Assembly: GCA_959347315.1 (NCBI GenBank)
Contig: OY365809.1
Location: 8,398,790-8,462,789, forward strand
Length of the DNA: 64,000 nt
Direction of reading: 5' to 3'
Source of the DNA: Bimastos eiseni
Lineage: Eukaryota; Annelida; Clitellata; Crassiclitellata; Lumbricidae
Shown: positions 35,081 to 46,459 of the stretch, in pieces
Position numbering within the stretch: position 1 is the first letter of the stretch
Layout: each line of letters opens with the position of its first letter
Notes under the pieces: generated by a model
The model's database searches: none
Seen by the model: the letters and a program-made list of their open reading frames with translations, nothing else
What the model was told of the DNA's origin: nothing
Program-made: the position numbers and the translations under genes

Positions 35081-36346
35081 GAAATTTCAATAAACTCATG
35101 TTTATAGTAGACCCTAATAAAACGGCGCTTCTTGTAAAACGCGTAATGGGGCCTATAAGAATAAATGCAATTGACAATAATTTTAATATGAAAATTCTTG
35201 CCCGATCATTTAATTGAAAATGACCAGAGATGAGGTTATTGGGTCCTCATTTGAGTTATAGAATAGGCCTCCATGACTGTTACCAGATATTGTTATGTCG
35301 GACTAATCACTAAATTATGTGTTGCAAGTCACAGATCCCGCTTATCGAGATAAAGTACTTCGACAGATGTTATTAATGCGTTTTATCAACGATGATAGTA
35401 GGTAAGAGTACTTGAGCATAAAATGGATCGTAACGCGCTGATCTGTTGGAGACTTGTATTTCGGTCGGTTAGTCATTAATTGTATATACCCAATGATGAA
35501 AGGCATTAGCGTCGTCACGGAGGCAAGGGGGCAGCTGCCCTCCTCATCCCGGCCGGGCTGAGTCTTGGTATTCGTGCAAATCCGAGGAGTTTTTATATGG
35601 AGAGGGGTATCGTCCATGATTTGTAATTTAACATTTCACAATTAAGGTCCTCTGCATATAATGTAGTCAAACGTTGTGACAAACCGAGATGACTTAGGTA
35701 CTTTTATTTCGAAATTATGGTTGAAAAAGTTGAGGTAAACCAGAGCCCAAACTGAACTTCATTTGGCATCAAATGCTAAAAATTGTACAGGCTTCTGGGC
35801 CTCCGTCCCAGGCGCCGATAGAGGACCTCCTATTCCATAGGGCTTTTTGCTCCCCAGCCTCAAAGTTCTGGCTATGTGGCGGACAGGCCACAAGGCTCGA
35901 ATGAATGATTTATTTAAATAATCGGCTCGCCATAGCGTTATTTTACGTATATTTTTTACAGTGTTGCGTATAGGAAGGAAGAGCGATCGGCGATTTTTAG
36001 TTCATTGCATAGCTTGCAGACGCATAAATTGGCTTGAGTATAGCCTGACACACGTTGCATTGCTATATATGTGGAGCAGTGGTTCGTACTGCTTCATACG
36101 TAGAGTGGTTCTCGTACCGCTCCCGAGATCGTGTTGCCATATAAATACGACATCTAGTGACAGCCGCTCTCGCGGTCAGGCCGGTGCTGCTTTTCGCTGA
36201 TCTGGTGGGGTGGGCCCCTCCGCCGTCGATCGCAAGACGGACCGTGTCCTGATCGTAGGGGTTACCAGGCTGACCGAGAAAACCGATCGTGAGAAATGCT
36301 CACACGTCTGGGTGCCGTTCGAGAGTGCGTAGAGACCCGATCGAGA
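35081..36346 (+). repeat. 1266-bp tandem duplication, copy 1
   Basis: The unit starts GAAATTTCAATAAACTCATG and repeats at 36347. By eye the two copies are identical, including the fortuitous reading frames. It contains no gene that I recognise and no LTR-like TG...CA ends. Confidence 0.95.
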
Positions 36347-37612
36347 GAAATTTCAATAAACTCATGTTTATAGTAGACCCTAATAAAACGGCGCTTCTTG
36401 TAAAACGCGTAATGGGGCCTATAAGAATAAATGCAATTGACAATAATTTTAATATGAAAATTCTTGCCCGATCATTTAATTGAAAATGACCAGAGATGAG
36501 GTTATTGGGTCCTCATTTGAGTTATAGAATAGGCCTCCATGACTGTTACCAGATATTGTTATGTCGGACTAATCACTAAATTATGTGTTGCAAGTCACAG
36601 ATCCCGCTTATCGAGATAAAGTACTTCGACAGATGTTATTAATGCGTTTTATCAACGATGATAGTAGGTAAGAGTACTTGAGCATAAAATGGATCGTAAC
36701 GCGCTGATCTGTTGGAGACTTGTATTTCGGTCGGTTAGTCATTAATTGTATATACCCAATGATGAAAGGCATTAGCGTCGTCACGGAGGCAAGGGGGCAG
36801 CTGCCCTCCTCATCCCGGCCGGGCTGAGTCTTGGTATTCGTGCAAATCCGAGGAGTTTTTATATGGAGAGGGGTATCGTCCATGATTTGTAATTTAACAT
36901 TTCACAATTAAGGTCCTCTGCATATAATGTAGTCAAACGTTGTGACAAACCGAGATGACTTAGGTACTTTTATTTCGAAATTATGGTTGAAAAAGTTGAG
37001 GTAAACCAGAGCCCAAACTGAACTTCATTTGGCATCAAATGCTAAAAATTGTACAGGCTTCTGGGCCTCCGTCCCAGGCGCCGATAGAGGACCTCCTATT
37101 CCATAGGGCTTTTTGCTCCCCAGCCTCAAAGTTCTGGCTATGTGGCGGACAGGCCACAAGGCTCGAATGAATGATTTATTTAAATAATCGGCTCGCCATA
37201 GCGTTATTTTACGTATATTTTTTACAGTGTTGCGTATAGGAAGGAAGAGCGATCGGCGATTTTTAGTTCATTGCATAGCTTGCAGACGCATAAATTGGCT
37301 TGAGTATAGCCTGACACACGTTGCATTGCTATATATGTGGAGCAGTGGTTCGTACTGCTTCATACGTAGAGTGGTTCTCGTACCGCTCCCGAGATCGTGT
37401 TGCCATATAAATACGACATCTAGTGACAGCCGCTCTCGCGGTCAGGCCGGTGCTGCTTTTCGCTGATCTGGTGGGGTGGGCCCCTCCGCCGTCGATCGCA
37501 AGACGGACCGTGTCCTGATCGTAGGGGTTACCAGGCTGACCGAGAAAACCGATCGTGAGAAATGCTCACACGTCTGGGTGCCGTTCGAGAGTGCGTAGAG
37601 ACCCGATCGAGA
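36347..37612 (+). repeat. 1266-bp tandem duplication, copy 2
   Basis: Copy 2 follows copy 1 directly. After it comes GAAAT again (37613-37617), then unrelated sequence, so the break has 5-bp microhomology. Equal copies imply either a very young duplication or a false duplication in the assembly. Confidence 0.95.
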
Positions 37613-37861
37613 GAAATAAATGAATGAATGACAGTTCTGTACGGGAATACAGATAAGATGGTGACCCGTCGGTGGCCGTGAGATACAGATATCGGGTAAA
37701 GCCCCGAACGTTTATATCGAGAGCCTCGGCGGCCGTTGAGACAATATACGAGAAGAATTCCCCAGTACACGTTGGTTAAAAGGGAGGGCGGCCCCGTGAA
37801 GTCGTTGGAAATATCTATCTGTACTTGCGGTGTCCCCGCAGTATGTCTTCTTTATTGTCTT

Positions 37862-39800
37862 ACGGTCTTTCGGTAAATAATCTACTTGGCTACCTATGTC
37901 GGTCATAGTTACTCCTCTCGTTTTACCGAAGTATATTCAGTTCAATGTCTAGTTGCAATATCTTGACTCGCGGTTTCCCCGCGAGGTTTCTACTTGCGGG
38001 ATTAGCCGCAGAATTTCTTGTTGTATATTTAACTAGGACTTCCTCGAAAGAGCTGCCCGTGGTTCGTTCCAGTGTATAAGAGACAGAGTACAATTGCTTA
38101 AGAGAAAGTGATTTTAATAATACAAGTCTGTATGAAACATAGAAGTAACTTGGTGACACTTAGCTCAGGTGCCTGTGAGAGAATCGAGTCTGAGAAACGA
38201 GAGTTGGTGCATTACCGTTGGTCAGAGCTCGAGGTGACGAGTATCTAGATGATCCTACGATGAGAGGAATAAGCGCAGTCCAGTGAAGTTACAGACATGT
38301 GAGAGTCTGGATGATCGAATATTAAAGTATATAACAGATGAAAGCAGGCCAAGAAATATACTTGTTGGCTACCTAGTACGGTCATAGCTACTCCTGCCAG
38401 TTTTCCCAGGTTGTCGGAGACGTGAAAATTCGGGTGACCGAGATAGAGGAAATTCGGGTGGCCGCAATCGTAGAAGTTCTGGTGGCCGCAAGAGATACAC
38501 AAGCCGGGTAGATTCCCGGAGTAGCAACCATACAGACCGAGAGAGCTGCCGGTGGAGCGTTGGCACATACGGGGAAAGTTCATAAGTCATCAGTGTTCGA
38601 TAACACACGGGGAAGGTGACCGCAGTTGATACGATCGATAAATACTGGGAAGGCGACCCCATTGGTGCGTTCGACGATTGCAAGAAACGGTCGTGACTGG
38701 TGCCGAAGACCTCAATAATTGCGGGTGCTTCCGCCTATTCTTTTCCCTGTACGGTTTCGTTAATATATATACATGGCTACCTAACGTGGTCATAGTTACT
38801 CCCGAGGTTTTCCGGCAGCACTTGGGTTGTCGGAGACCGTGGAAGTTCGGGTAGCCGAGATCGTTAACATTCGGGTGGCCGTGATAGATGCAGACTATCT
38901 AAGTTCCAGGATTAGCGATCGCATAGAGTCAGAGAGGCCCCGATGGCCGAGAGTGGCACAGACCGTGAATGAGTTCGGGTGGCCGTTCGATAGAAATATC
39001 GGGGAAATTCCCGAAGGACCCACTGGAATTACACGTGGAGGGTGAACACGTTAGAAGAGCAGGTTACAAACAAGAGAAAACACTGGTGCCGATTGATACC
39101 TTCAGGTTGGTTTTAGTCTTTCGATAAATACTCTTGTATGTTACCTACGTTGGTCATAGTTATTCCTCCCGGTTTCCCGTAGTCTCAGAATATATTACGG
39201 TGTTGGCGGACAATTGGCAACGCAAAGGACGGTTCATCGCGTGCATGATAACTTATGCGTGTGAGGCCGGTATGCCGCACAGAGAAATGGACCAAGAGGT
39301 ACGTGAAAGTCTGGGTAGTCGGAGACCCAGGTTAAAGATAACAAGTAGACCAGTAGACCAAGAATTGATCGATAAATACTCTTGTTTGTTACCTACCTTG
39401 GTCATAGATACTCCTCCTGTTTTCCCGAAGTGTATCTACTTGCGTGTCTGATCGAAGTGATCGATACGAGTACGTTTGGGTAATCGGATACCCAGGTGGA
39501 CACATGGTTGCTTGTCGTGACACACAGTTCCGAGAACTGACTGAAGTGCTAGGCCGGGCCCCCTCGTGCGTAGGTCGGATCGAAGATATGTGTGTAGATA
39601 GCGAAGGTAATAGAGGGAAGACCTTCACTATCAGAGTCCGTGAATACCATGCCAGTGTCATTTTTATCGAAGCAGAATATATCAGTGTTGGTGGGTAACT
39701 GCTAACACCGAGGACGGGAACTTACTCCGTCAATTATGGTGCATGATAAAATATACGTGTGCGGCCGTTTATGCCATACGCGGAAATAGATCGAGGGATA
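37862..39800 (+). repeat. Degenerate array of five boxes sharing the peptide (Y)VGHSYSSRFP
   Basis: Boxes at 37862-37932, 38352-38410, 38750-38820, 39114-39182 and 39367-39432 share ACCTACGTTGGTCATAG and TACTCC(TCC)..TTTTCCCG. GGTCATAG starts at 37901, 38380, 38788, 39152 and 39400. All five keep one plus frame reading GHSYS/GHRYS, and three follow a TAA codon. Boxes 2 and 3 lead into 24-bp tandem units (TTCGGGTGGCC at 38429, 38453, 38477; 38846, 38870), encoding octads such as EEIRVAAI and VNIRVAVI. A CMITYAC-like segment near 39245 recurs as CMIKYTC near 39748. GC is higher than in the neighbours. The family is not recognised. Confidence 0.7.
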
Positions 39801-40239
39801 CGTGTTGAGCAGAAGGCGTGATAGCTGTGTCTTGCATGATATGACGAAAACCTGTGATAGACACTACGTCTAGGACGACAGAGTTTAGAGAGTTGCGAAC
39901 AGTAATGTCTAGGAGTACAAGACGTTGAATTAAGCTACCGATAATTGTATAGGCCGAAATGGCTTATGGACTTATTTCAAATATGTCTGAACCTCGTAAC
40001 TGAAGAGAACGTTTGGTGCCCCTTATTGGCGATAATTTCAGTCACAAGATGCTGAACGGTACGACATCAGGTAGAGAGGAAGAAGAGGCTAGTGGCTTGA
40101 AAGGTATGCAAGGCGAGGAAGACTCCTGCCGGTATGACTACATGTACGCCTATTAATTCAACACTTACACCTATCGACACAACATCAACACCTATCAGCA
40201 AAACTCATACGCCTAACAGCACAACAACGCAATACCTAC

Positions 40240-40550
40240 GCCAATGAACACGACATCTATCCATCTATCCTCCCGTCTATTCTTACGTGCATTCAGTCAC
40301 CCACTCACCCATCATTACATTTATCCATTCATAAGTCAATCAATCATTCATCCATCCTTCATTTATCCATGAATCCTCCCATTTATTCATTCACCACCTA
40401 CTCATCCATCTGCCCTTCGATCCATCCATCCACTAACCCATCCAGCCATCCATTCACTCATCAACGCAGCCAGCCCTCCATCCATCATCCATCAATGTTT
40501 CCATTCATCCATCAATCCAATTATCAATCCATTCATACATTTATTTAATT
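40240..40550 (+). repeat. Degenerate CATC/CATT tetranucleotide-rich tract
   Basis: Imperfect ATCCATCCATTCA-type repeats. The preceding 40140-40235 is an ACACCTAYC-type degenerate repeat. Confidence 0.8.
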
Positions 40551-40764
40551 CTTCTCCTAAATGCGTTTGCAAGGTCGGTTAATTTGACCTAGGTTGGAAG
40601 CCAGTGCGTGCTGGTACAGCTTGCCTTGGGTCACTTCAACCCATGATTACTTATTCATCAGTGAAATATGGGCCTACTGCACATAACGCGGCCTCAGTTG
40701 CCATAGTGTAACTAGAAAAATACCTCAGGCGCTTTGGTGCAGGTCGAGATTACGTCGGCCCTTT

Positions 40765-40925
40765 GTGGTGCCAGTTGGGGATGAGCCACAAATTCATGGC
40801 GCCAGTAGAGGATTGCTCCTGTCTATCCGTAGTGCTAGTTGTGACCATACCCATACTTATATATTCGTGGTGCCACTTTGGGAATAAATCTGGTTACTCA
40901 TGGTGCCAGTTGTGAATACCACTGG
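40765..40925 (+). repeat. About 40-50-bp repeat with GGTGCCAGTT cores
   Basis: GTGGTGCCAGTTGGGGA and related cores recur five times (near 40768, 40797, 40830, 40868, 40898) with CCATACTTAT-like spacers. The repeat is strongly diverged. Confidence 0.55.
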
Positions 40926-40929
40926 CTAG

Positions 40930-42148
40930 TCCATGAACCTTAGGGTTATGGGGCCGCAGAAATCTTCGCTCTGCGTTTAGAGGAGAAATAAAAAAATTGC
41001 CTTAGCACCTACTTGGAAAAGAAAAGAAGTTACCATCGTTCAGATCTGCGTTTACTTTTAACCAATGACTCCTAAAACAACTATTTTATATTTTTTCCCG
41101 GGAGTAAAAATTATTGTCCCAGTTTGTTGTTTCACAGGAGAGGCTCAGAGCACCCCAAGTAGGCATTTTGGAGAGCCATTGAACAGATGCTCGGAATAAA
41201 TAAATAAATTTAATTAATCAATTTTACGTGAGAGAATCGAAAAGCTACAGACGCCAGTTAAACGACTCACTTGTTTATTTGGCGATACAGTCGACGAACT
41301 GACGAACTGCTGCAGGTTTCGAAGGGTGTGAGTGAGATGGGGTTGCTGCTGATATTGGCGCCGGTGTTCTGTGACCGCTTCCATCCGTTATACGGGTAAC
41401 TGAACACAGCTCCATTTAATCAGGCCTGCTCTTCTGCGAAGTATAGAGGCTGACCTAATTTTTGGCTCAATACGTAGGCCTACTGTAACTCCGCAAGATA
41501 ATTACCGTCAGGAAGGAAACAGACGGCATTAAAGCAACTCGATCGTTGTCATTGGCAACGTCGCTTGATCTACTGGGCGAAATTGTTAAAGGTGCCGATG
41601 TACGAAGAGAAAGTTTACCAAACCAATTGTTTGCGTCCTGAATGGATCGTCTTCCTGAATGGATCGTCTTCAAGAAATATAATCCTCTGAGTCACGAATC
41701 TTTGATTTCTAAAAAGATATATAAATCGAAAGCTTACGGCTACGGAAACAGCTGAATAATTGTAATATGATGGAAGTTTTGACAATGTTTGCCGCTAACG
41801 AAACCAGCTGATGACGTCATTGTTATTTATTGTTTTAATAAGTGTTGATTTATGACGTCAAAATTCTTTATTGGCATTATATTTGCAGGAAAGTTTTGCT
41901 TTATTTCTATAGCGCCTTATCAGGAAGGTTCAGAGACAGAGTGCGGTGGCAATATCCCGATGAGAAAATAATATAATTATTAATAAATAATGATAAGTAT
42001 TTTTAAAGCTGTCACGCGTTCTACGCAAATACATTGTGGGTGACGCTATCGGTCACTTTACCCTCGTTGTCACTGTCATTGAGTGGCATCGTAGTATATT
42101 GATTCTGCCATGTCAATGCCATCTGCACCAAAAGCGTCATCGCTTGAG
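40930..42148. other. Intergenic stretch with a retroposon tail
   Basis: No gene supported. At 41890-41945 a TATAGCGCCTTATCAGGAAG segment is a minus-strand copy of the shared retroposon tail. The remainder is AT-rich. Confidence 0.45.
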
Positions 42149-42157
42149 TCTGAACGA

Positions 42158-42932
42158 CGGTTTACGTTAATAACCGCGATCACAAAACAGTTATCGTCAA
42201 GACCGCGATCACAAAATATGTATAGCGATGCACACAATCGCGACCATTTCAAAATAGCGATAATCAAAACAGCGACTTCAATATGAAGCTTTAATTGCTA
42301 GGCTCTATGTCAAATGAAATTTTTTCGTCAATCCGTTATATTTACTAAAACGTTATTTTTATCAATGAAACTGCTTGTTTCACATGAAATATTAGGCCTT
42401 CTTCCATTAACTCGGTCTCAATTTTCAATAAAATTAAGCCTAAACCAAAGGTCAACTTTTTCTTTGGGAAGCAATTTCAAGCCAAGTTCGAAACCTGGCT
42501 GTAGGCTTATGTTGGAATGTCGAGGGCTAAACATCCCACAAAATTATACTTTTTCGCTGATTAAAAGCAGTCTATTGTGAAACTGAACGTTTCATTAATC
42601 AAGATAGAACTTGCATTTATCATGGGCATTAATTTATAAATGTATAATTGTATTTGTATAGCCTAAAAACGATGGAACGATAATGTTAAAATGCGTACGT
42701 TAGAGACAATGATTCATCCTTCGAACTAAACCTTCTAATGCATTGCTAATCATTGAATCAATTCGTGTATATTCAGAAACAAAATTTAATTAAAAATCTT
42801 AAATCTTCAATGAATAATCGCTGTTTTGATAATCACTATATTGAAACAATCGCGCTTTTGTGCGTTGCTATTTTGAGATCGCGGTTTTCATGATCGCTGT
42901 TTAGTGATCGCGGTTTTTACCGTAAGCCTACA
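42158..42932. mobile_element. 775-bp foldback element with about 120-bp inverted arms
   Basis: The left arm (42158-42285) and right arm (about 42815-42932) are complementary, built from ACCGCGATCACAAAACAG, CACAATCGCG and TAATCAAAACAGCGA words. The 9-mer TCTGAACGA flanks both sides (42149-42157 and 42933-42941), like a target-site duplication. The interior is AT-rich, with no transposase frame. A few unmatched bases at the right tip remain unexplained. Confidence 0.75.
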
Positions 42933-43151
42933 TCTGAACGATCTGTGTCGAGCGACAACTCTTAGGTGTCGAGTCTGTCGACCCTGTTGTTATGGCGGTA
43001 TGGCCAGTCGTATTGCACGAAATTGCAGTGATCAATCTGCTGTCACTTGGCCTATAGGTGCACTAATTTAAATCAATGTAGGCCTAGGCCCTGATGCAAA
43101 TTGGGCAAATAAAATAATGGACTGGGGTTCGCCTTGAGTCTAACTCATTGA

Positions 43152-43210
43152 GCGAAGGTCGGCGGTGCGACGCCGTCGGCTGGGCGAGCGATTTCGCCGC
43201 CGACCTTTGC
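43152..43210. other. GC-rich 14-bp-stem hairpin
   Basis: GCGAAGGTCGGCGG (43152-43165) pairs with CCGCCGACCTTTGC (43197-43210) at 13 of 14 positions, across a 31-nt GC-rich loop. It stands out against AT-rich surroundings. It could be part of a repeat or a cruciform site; function unknown. Confidence 0.6.
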
Positions 43211-43299
43211 AACTACGGAGAGCGAGCGATCGCCTTATATAATTATGGGAGACTGAAAGTATGCTAACACAGCCTAATTGCATTCTAGGCCTCTGTGTA

Positions 43300-44940
43300 G
43301 TCTATTTTCATTTCCTATGTTTACGCCGCGCAGTCAAATGGAGAAGTGGGACAGCAACAGCCAATCACCGCGTTCTGTTATAATGTCTGTACAGCCATTG
43401 AGAGCCCACAAAAACATTACTTCAGCCTAAACTAGTTCCAGGGCTGCCCACGTGAACACCACGCAACCTAGTTCAACGATCGCGTTAACGCTTCTCTAGA
43501 AAATAACATTTGTCTATGGACAGCCTAATTCCTGGTAAATGAGTTAATACATAAAGTAGGGTTTATTTGCGCCGATGTAAATAGCAAAGGAAGAAGGCAA
43601 TTAATGCATTTCATGGACAACTTCAGCAAATGAATACGAGGAATAAATTCGAAGAAAGACCAAGTTAAATTGATAATATTAAATAGGCTACTTAACATCA
43701 TAAATTTTGAACTAGCTTTATGAGGAACAATTGACTTGACAATTGGCCGAGAACGATGGAGATAATTAATTCGTAGGCCTACATATGACCCATTGCATCG
43801 GAATTGGTAATGACGACGATAATGATATTATCTATAGTTGCAGTAATTGATAATGATCATTGAAAACGTCTGTCAAGTTTGGCAGGTTTCCCTATCCTTC
43901 CTTTAGGCCAAGGGGTATCGCGGGACGCCCGAAATCTGCTGTTAGTCTAGATCACATCTTCCAGGTGCCATTACTCGGGAGATAGGGTAGTTTGTGTTTT
44001 GCCTGTTGTTCTTATGTAATGTAATATAAATCTTAGAAAAAGTTTCAGCGCCCGCAAAAATCACATCAAAGGGACCAGCTTATTCACCGGCGCTATACCA
44101 AATCAAGTCCGCAATAGCCAAGCCTCTCGTAACTCTTACAACTTCAAATGTTAAAATTGAAATTACGATACTAAAGCCTATCGGTTATTTAAAATAACAT
44201 TTCCTCATGTCTTGAGCGTGGCACCTTGACGCAGAATAACACAGTGGCCCACTTTAACTGCAGATCGAATAGTGCATAGTATTATGAAGGAATTGGTCCG
44301 CCATAAGCTTTGACCATGACAGCGCGAAGTATCACGCGGGCCAGGCATGAAAGCCGTAAATCAGAAGACGCGGAGGGTCATATGGCTGAATGGGATGATT
44401 GCACCATGTAGAATAAGCTTTGGACGAGTAACAGCGTTCATAAGGTATCAGTTAATACGGGTTTTTGTTTAGTGATCAATTATTGCATGTATTCTGGAAA
44501 TTTGAATCGTTGTTTCTTACTGCACCCAGTAACATTTAGGTGTTTAAGAGGTGAGGGATGGTAGAGATCAGATTTAGACAGAGATGACCACAAAGTTCAT
44601 CCGTTCTGTTAGAAACGAGTCACCCTTGGCGAACATAGCTGTTGTGAATGCCTTGGTGGATGATTTCAGCAACTGATTCAATGGACATTTTGATGACTGT
44701 AGAGAGTTTTCTGTGGGTATTGCACAAACCCGTTTAGGGTCTGCATGTAGGGAGAGTGGTTTTGTGGATGCATGGGATAGCCATGGGACACTGTGCTGTG
44801 TCGTCGGAATATTTGTCACCTACGTTAACTGGTAACCTGATTTACTAATTTTGTTGTTGATTTTATGCTTTTATATAAAGATGTGGGCGATTTATCGTTT
44901 TATCGTCCCAAATTCATTTTACACAAGGTGGCCACTTGAT
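43300..44940. other. Intergenic stretch with one retroposon tail
   Basis: No gene supported. A tail of the CAGCTTATTCAC family is at 44035-44095. An open frame on both strands near 44574-44819 shows no recognised motif. Confidence 0.4.
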
Positions 44941-44949
44941 CATAATTAG

Positions 44950-45235
44950 TTCATCAATCCAGCTTCCATTTAATTCATCCTTTTCATCACATCCAGCTTC
45001 CATTTCTTCGCGATTCTTTTAATCACACCCAGCTTCCATTTCATTGCGATTCTTTTCATCACATCCAGCTTCCATTTAAAGATAATTGTTTTCATTGATC
45101 CAGCTTCCATTTAGTTGTATTTCTTTTCGTCACATCCACCTTCCATTTAAACATCCACCTTCCATTTAGGTATATTTCTTTTATCATGTCCAGTTTCCAT
45201 TTTTATGTAATTTTTCATCAATTTCCAGAAGACCG
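44950..45235 (+). repeat. About 40-bp tandem repeat CATCACATCCAGCTTCCATT
   Basis: Seven to eight imperfect units of CATCACATCCAGCTTCCATT with AT-rich spacers. The same words form the right inner arm of the foldback element at 30.9-31.05 kb, so the two loci share a repeat family. Confidence 0.85.
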
Positions 45236-46459
45236 TGACAGCCAATTACTATGACTTTGTCATATGCAATGAATTTAGGACGCTAAAACAACACATTGCA
45301 TGCATGATCAGAATTTGTGATGCTAAAATGATAATCGCCAAAATTTGATATTTTTATATAAAATGATTTCGGGATTTTATAATGAATTGTAAATATAATG
45401 TAAATCTTAGAAAATTTCTCAGCCCCACGTCAAGGAGGCCAGCGTATTCACCCACGATTGCTTATTAGACCTATGAGGCTCTAAGTGCTTGTTGAAATTG
45501 GTGTTTGCTTAGTTTGAAACCTGTGGATACCTATTCTCTTAAAGACTTAAATGTGTGTATACGACTTTGATGTGAGAAAATGAGCTGCTGTTGAACTCCA
45601 AAGCTAAGGTTCTCCATTCTAGAATTGATATGAACTGAACAAATTCTTTGAATCAATTCCATAATTTGGTTACCTTATAATTCAACACAATTGTTATTTT
45701 GCAAACATGTTAACTAATGTGCTGGTCTGCCCACTTATACTTTTGTGATATTAGTAGGCCTAGGATTAGATTCCAGATTCCCTTCTCTGCTCTGATTTGT
45801 TTGACTAATGCCTTGGTCTACTGACTGCTGACAATCACTTCTTGCGACATTTCAAAAGCTAACTTTATGATGTTTCACATAATCCAATAACCTGTCACTA
45901 AAATCCCAAAATTAGAATATTTCTGATCCAACAGTTATTGCATTTCATGCCCATAGGTAGGTGAATAACATGAAATCAATAGTTGGCCTATTATTATGTT
46001 TTCCAGTCACCCTTTCTATCTTCAGTCTGGGTTGACTGACTCCAAAGACTTTTCTATGCTCGACTGTAGATCTAATTGCAGTTTTGAATTCTTCATGATT
46101 GACTACCACTGCTTGTATATTTGGCCAATACTGTATGAGCATGTATGGCATTGCTTTGAATACTGATATGATTGGGCATTTCACTTGATCTGGAATTTAG
46201 TTTTCAAATTATGCCCTAACAAACTAAACCTTAAAATTGACAAGTAGGAACGTCTAATCGTTCACATTGGAAATTCAGACACAGCATTTGGAAAATTTCA
46301 TATCACCAGAGCATTTAATTTGGTAGCCTTTCATGGGCTGAATTGAAATTTTTTTGCTTTATAGTTTGAAGTTAATTAAGATTCAGACATTTACAGGCTG
46401 GGTATACATAAAAATTACTTGATTTTTTGTTTCTGCTTTTCTTCAGGCAATCTCTAGTG

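Noticed and set aside
38773..38856. tRNA- or 5S-like segment with GGCTACC/GGTAGCC ends
   Set aside because: The end pairing occurs only in box 3, not in the other four boxes, and no internal pol III boxes fit.
44574..44819. 81-codon minus-strand frame in the gene-poor region
   Set aside because: No recognisable motif and no splice context; possibly repeat-derived.
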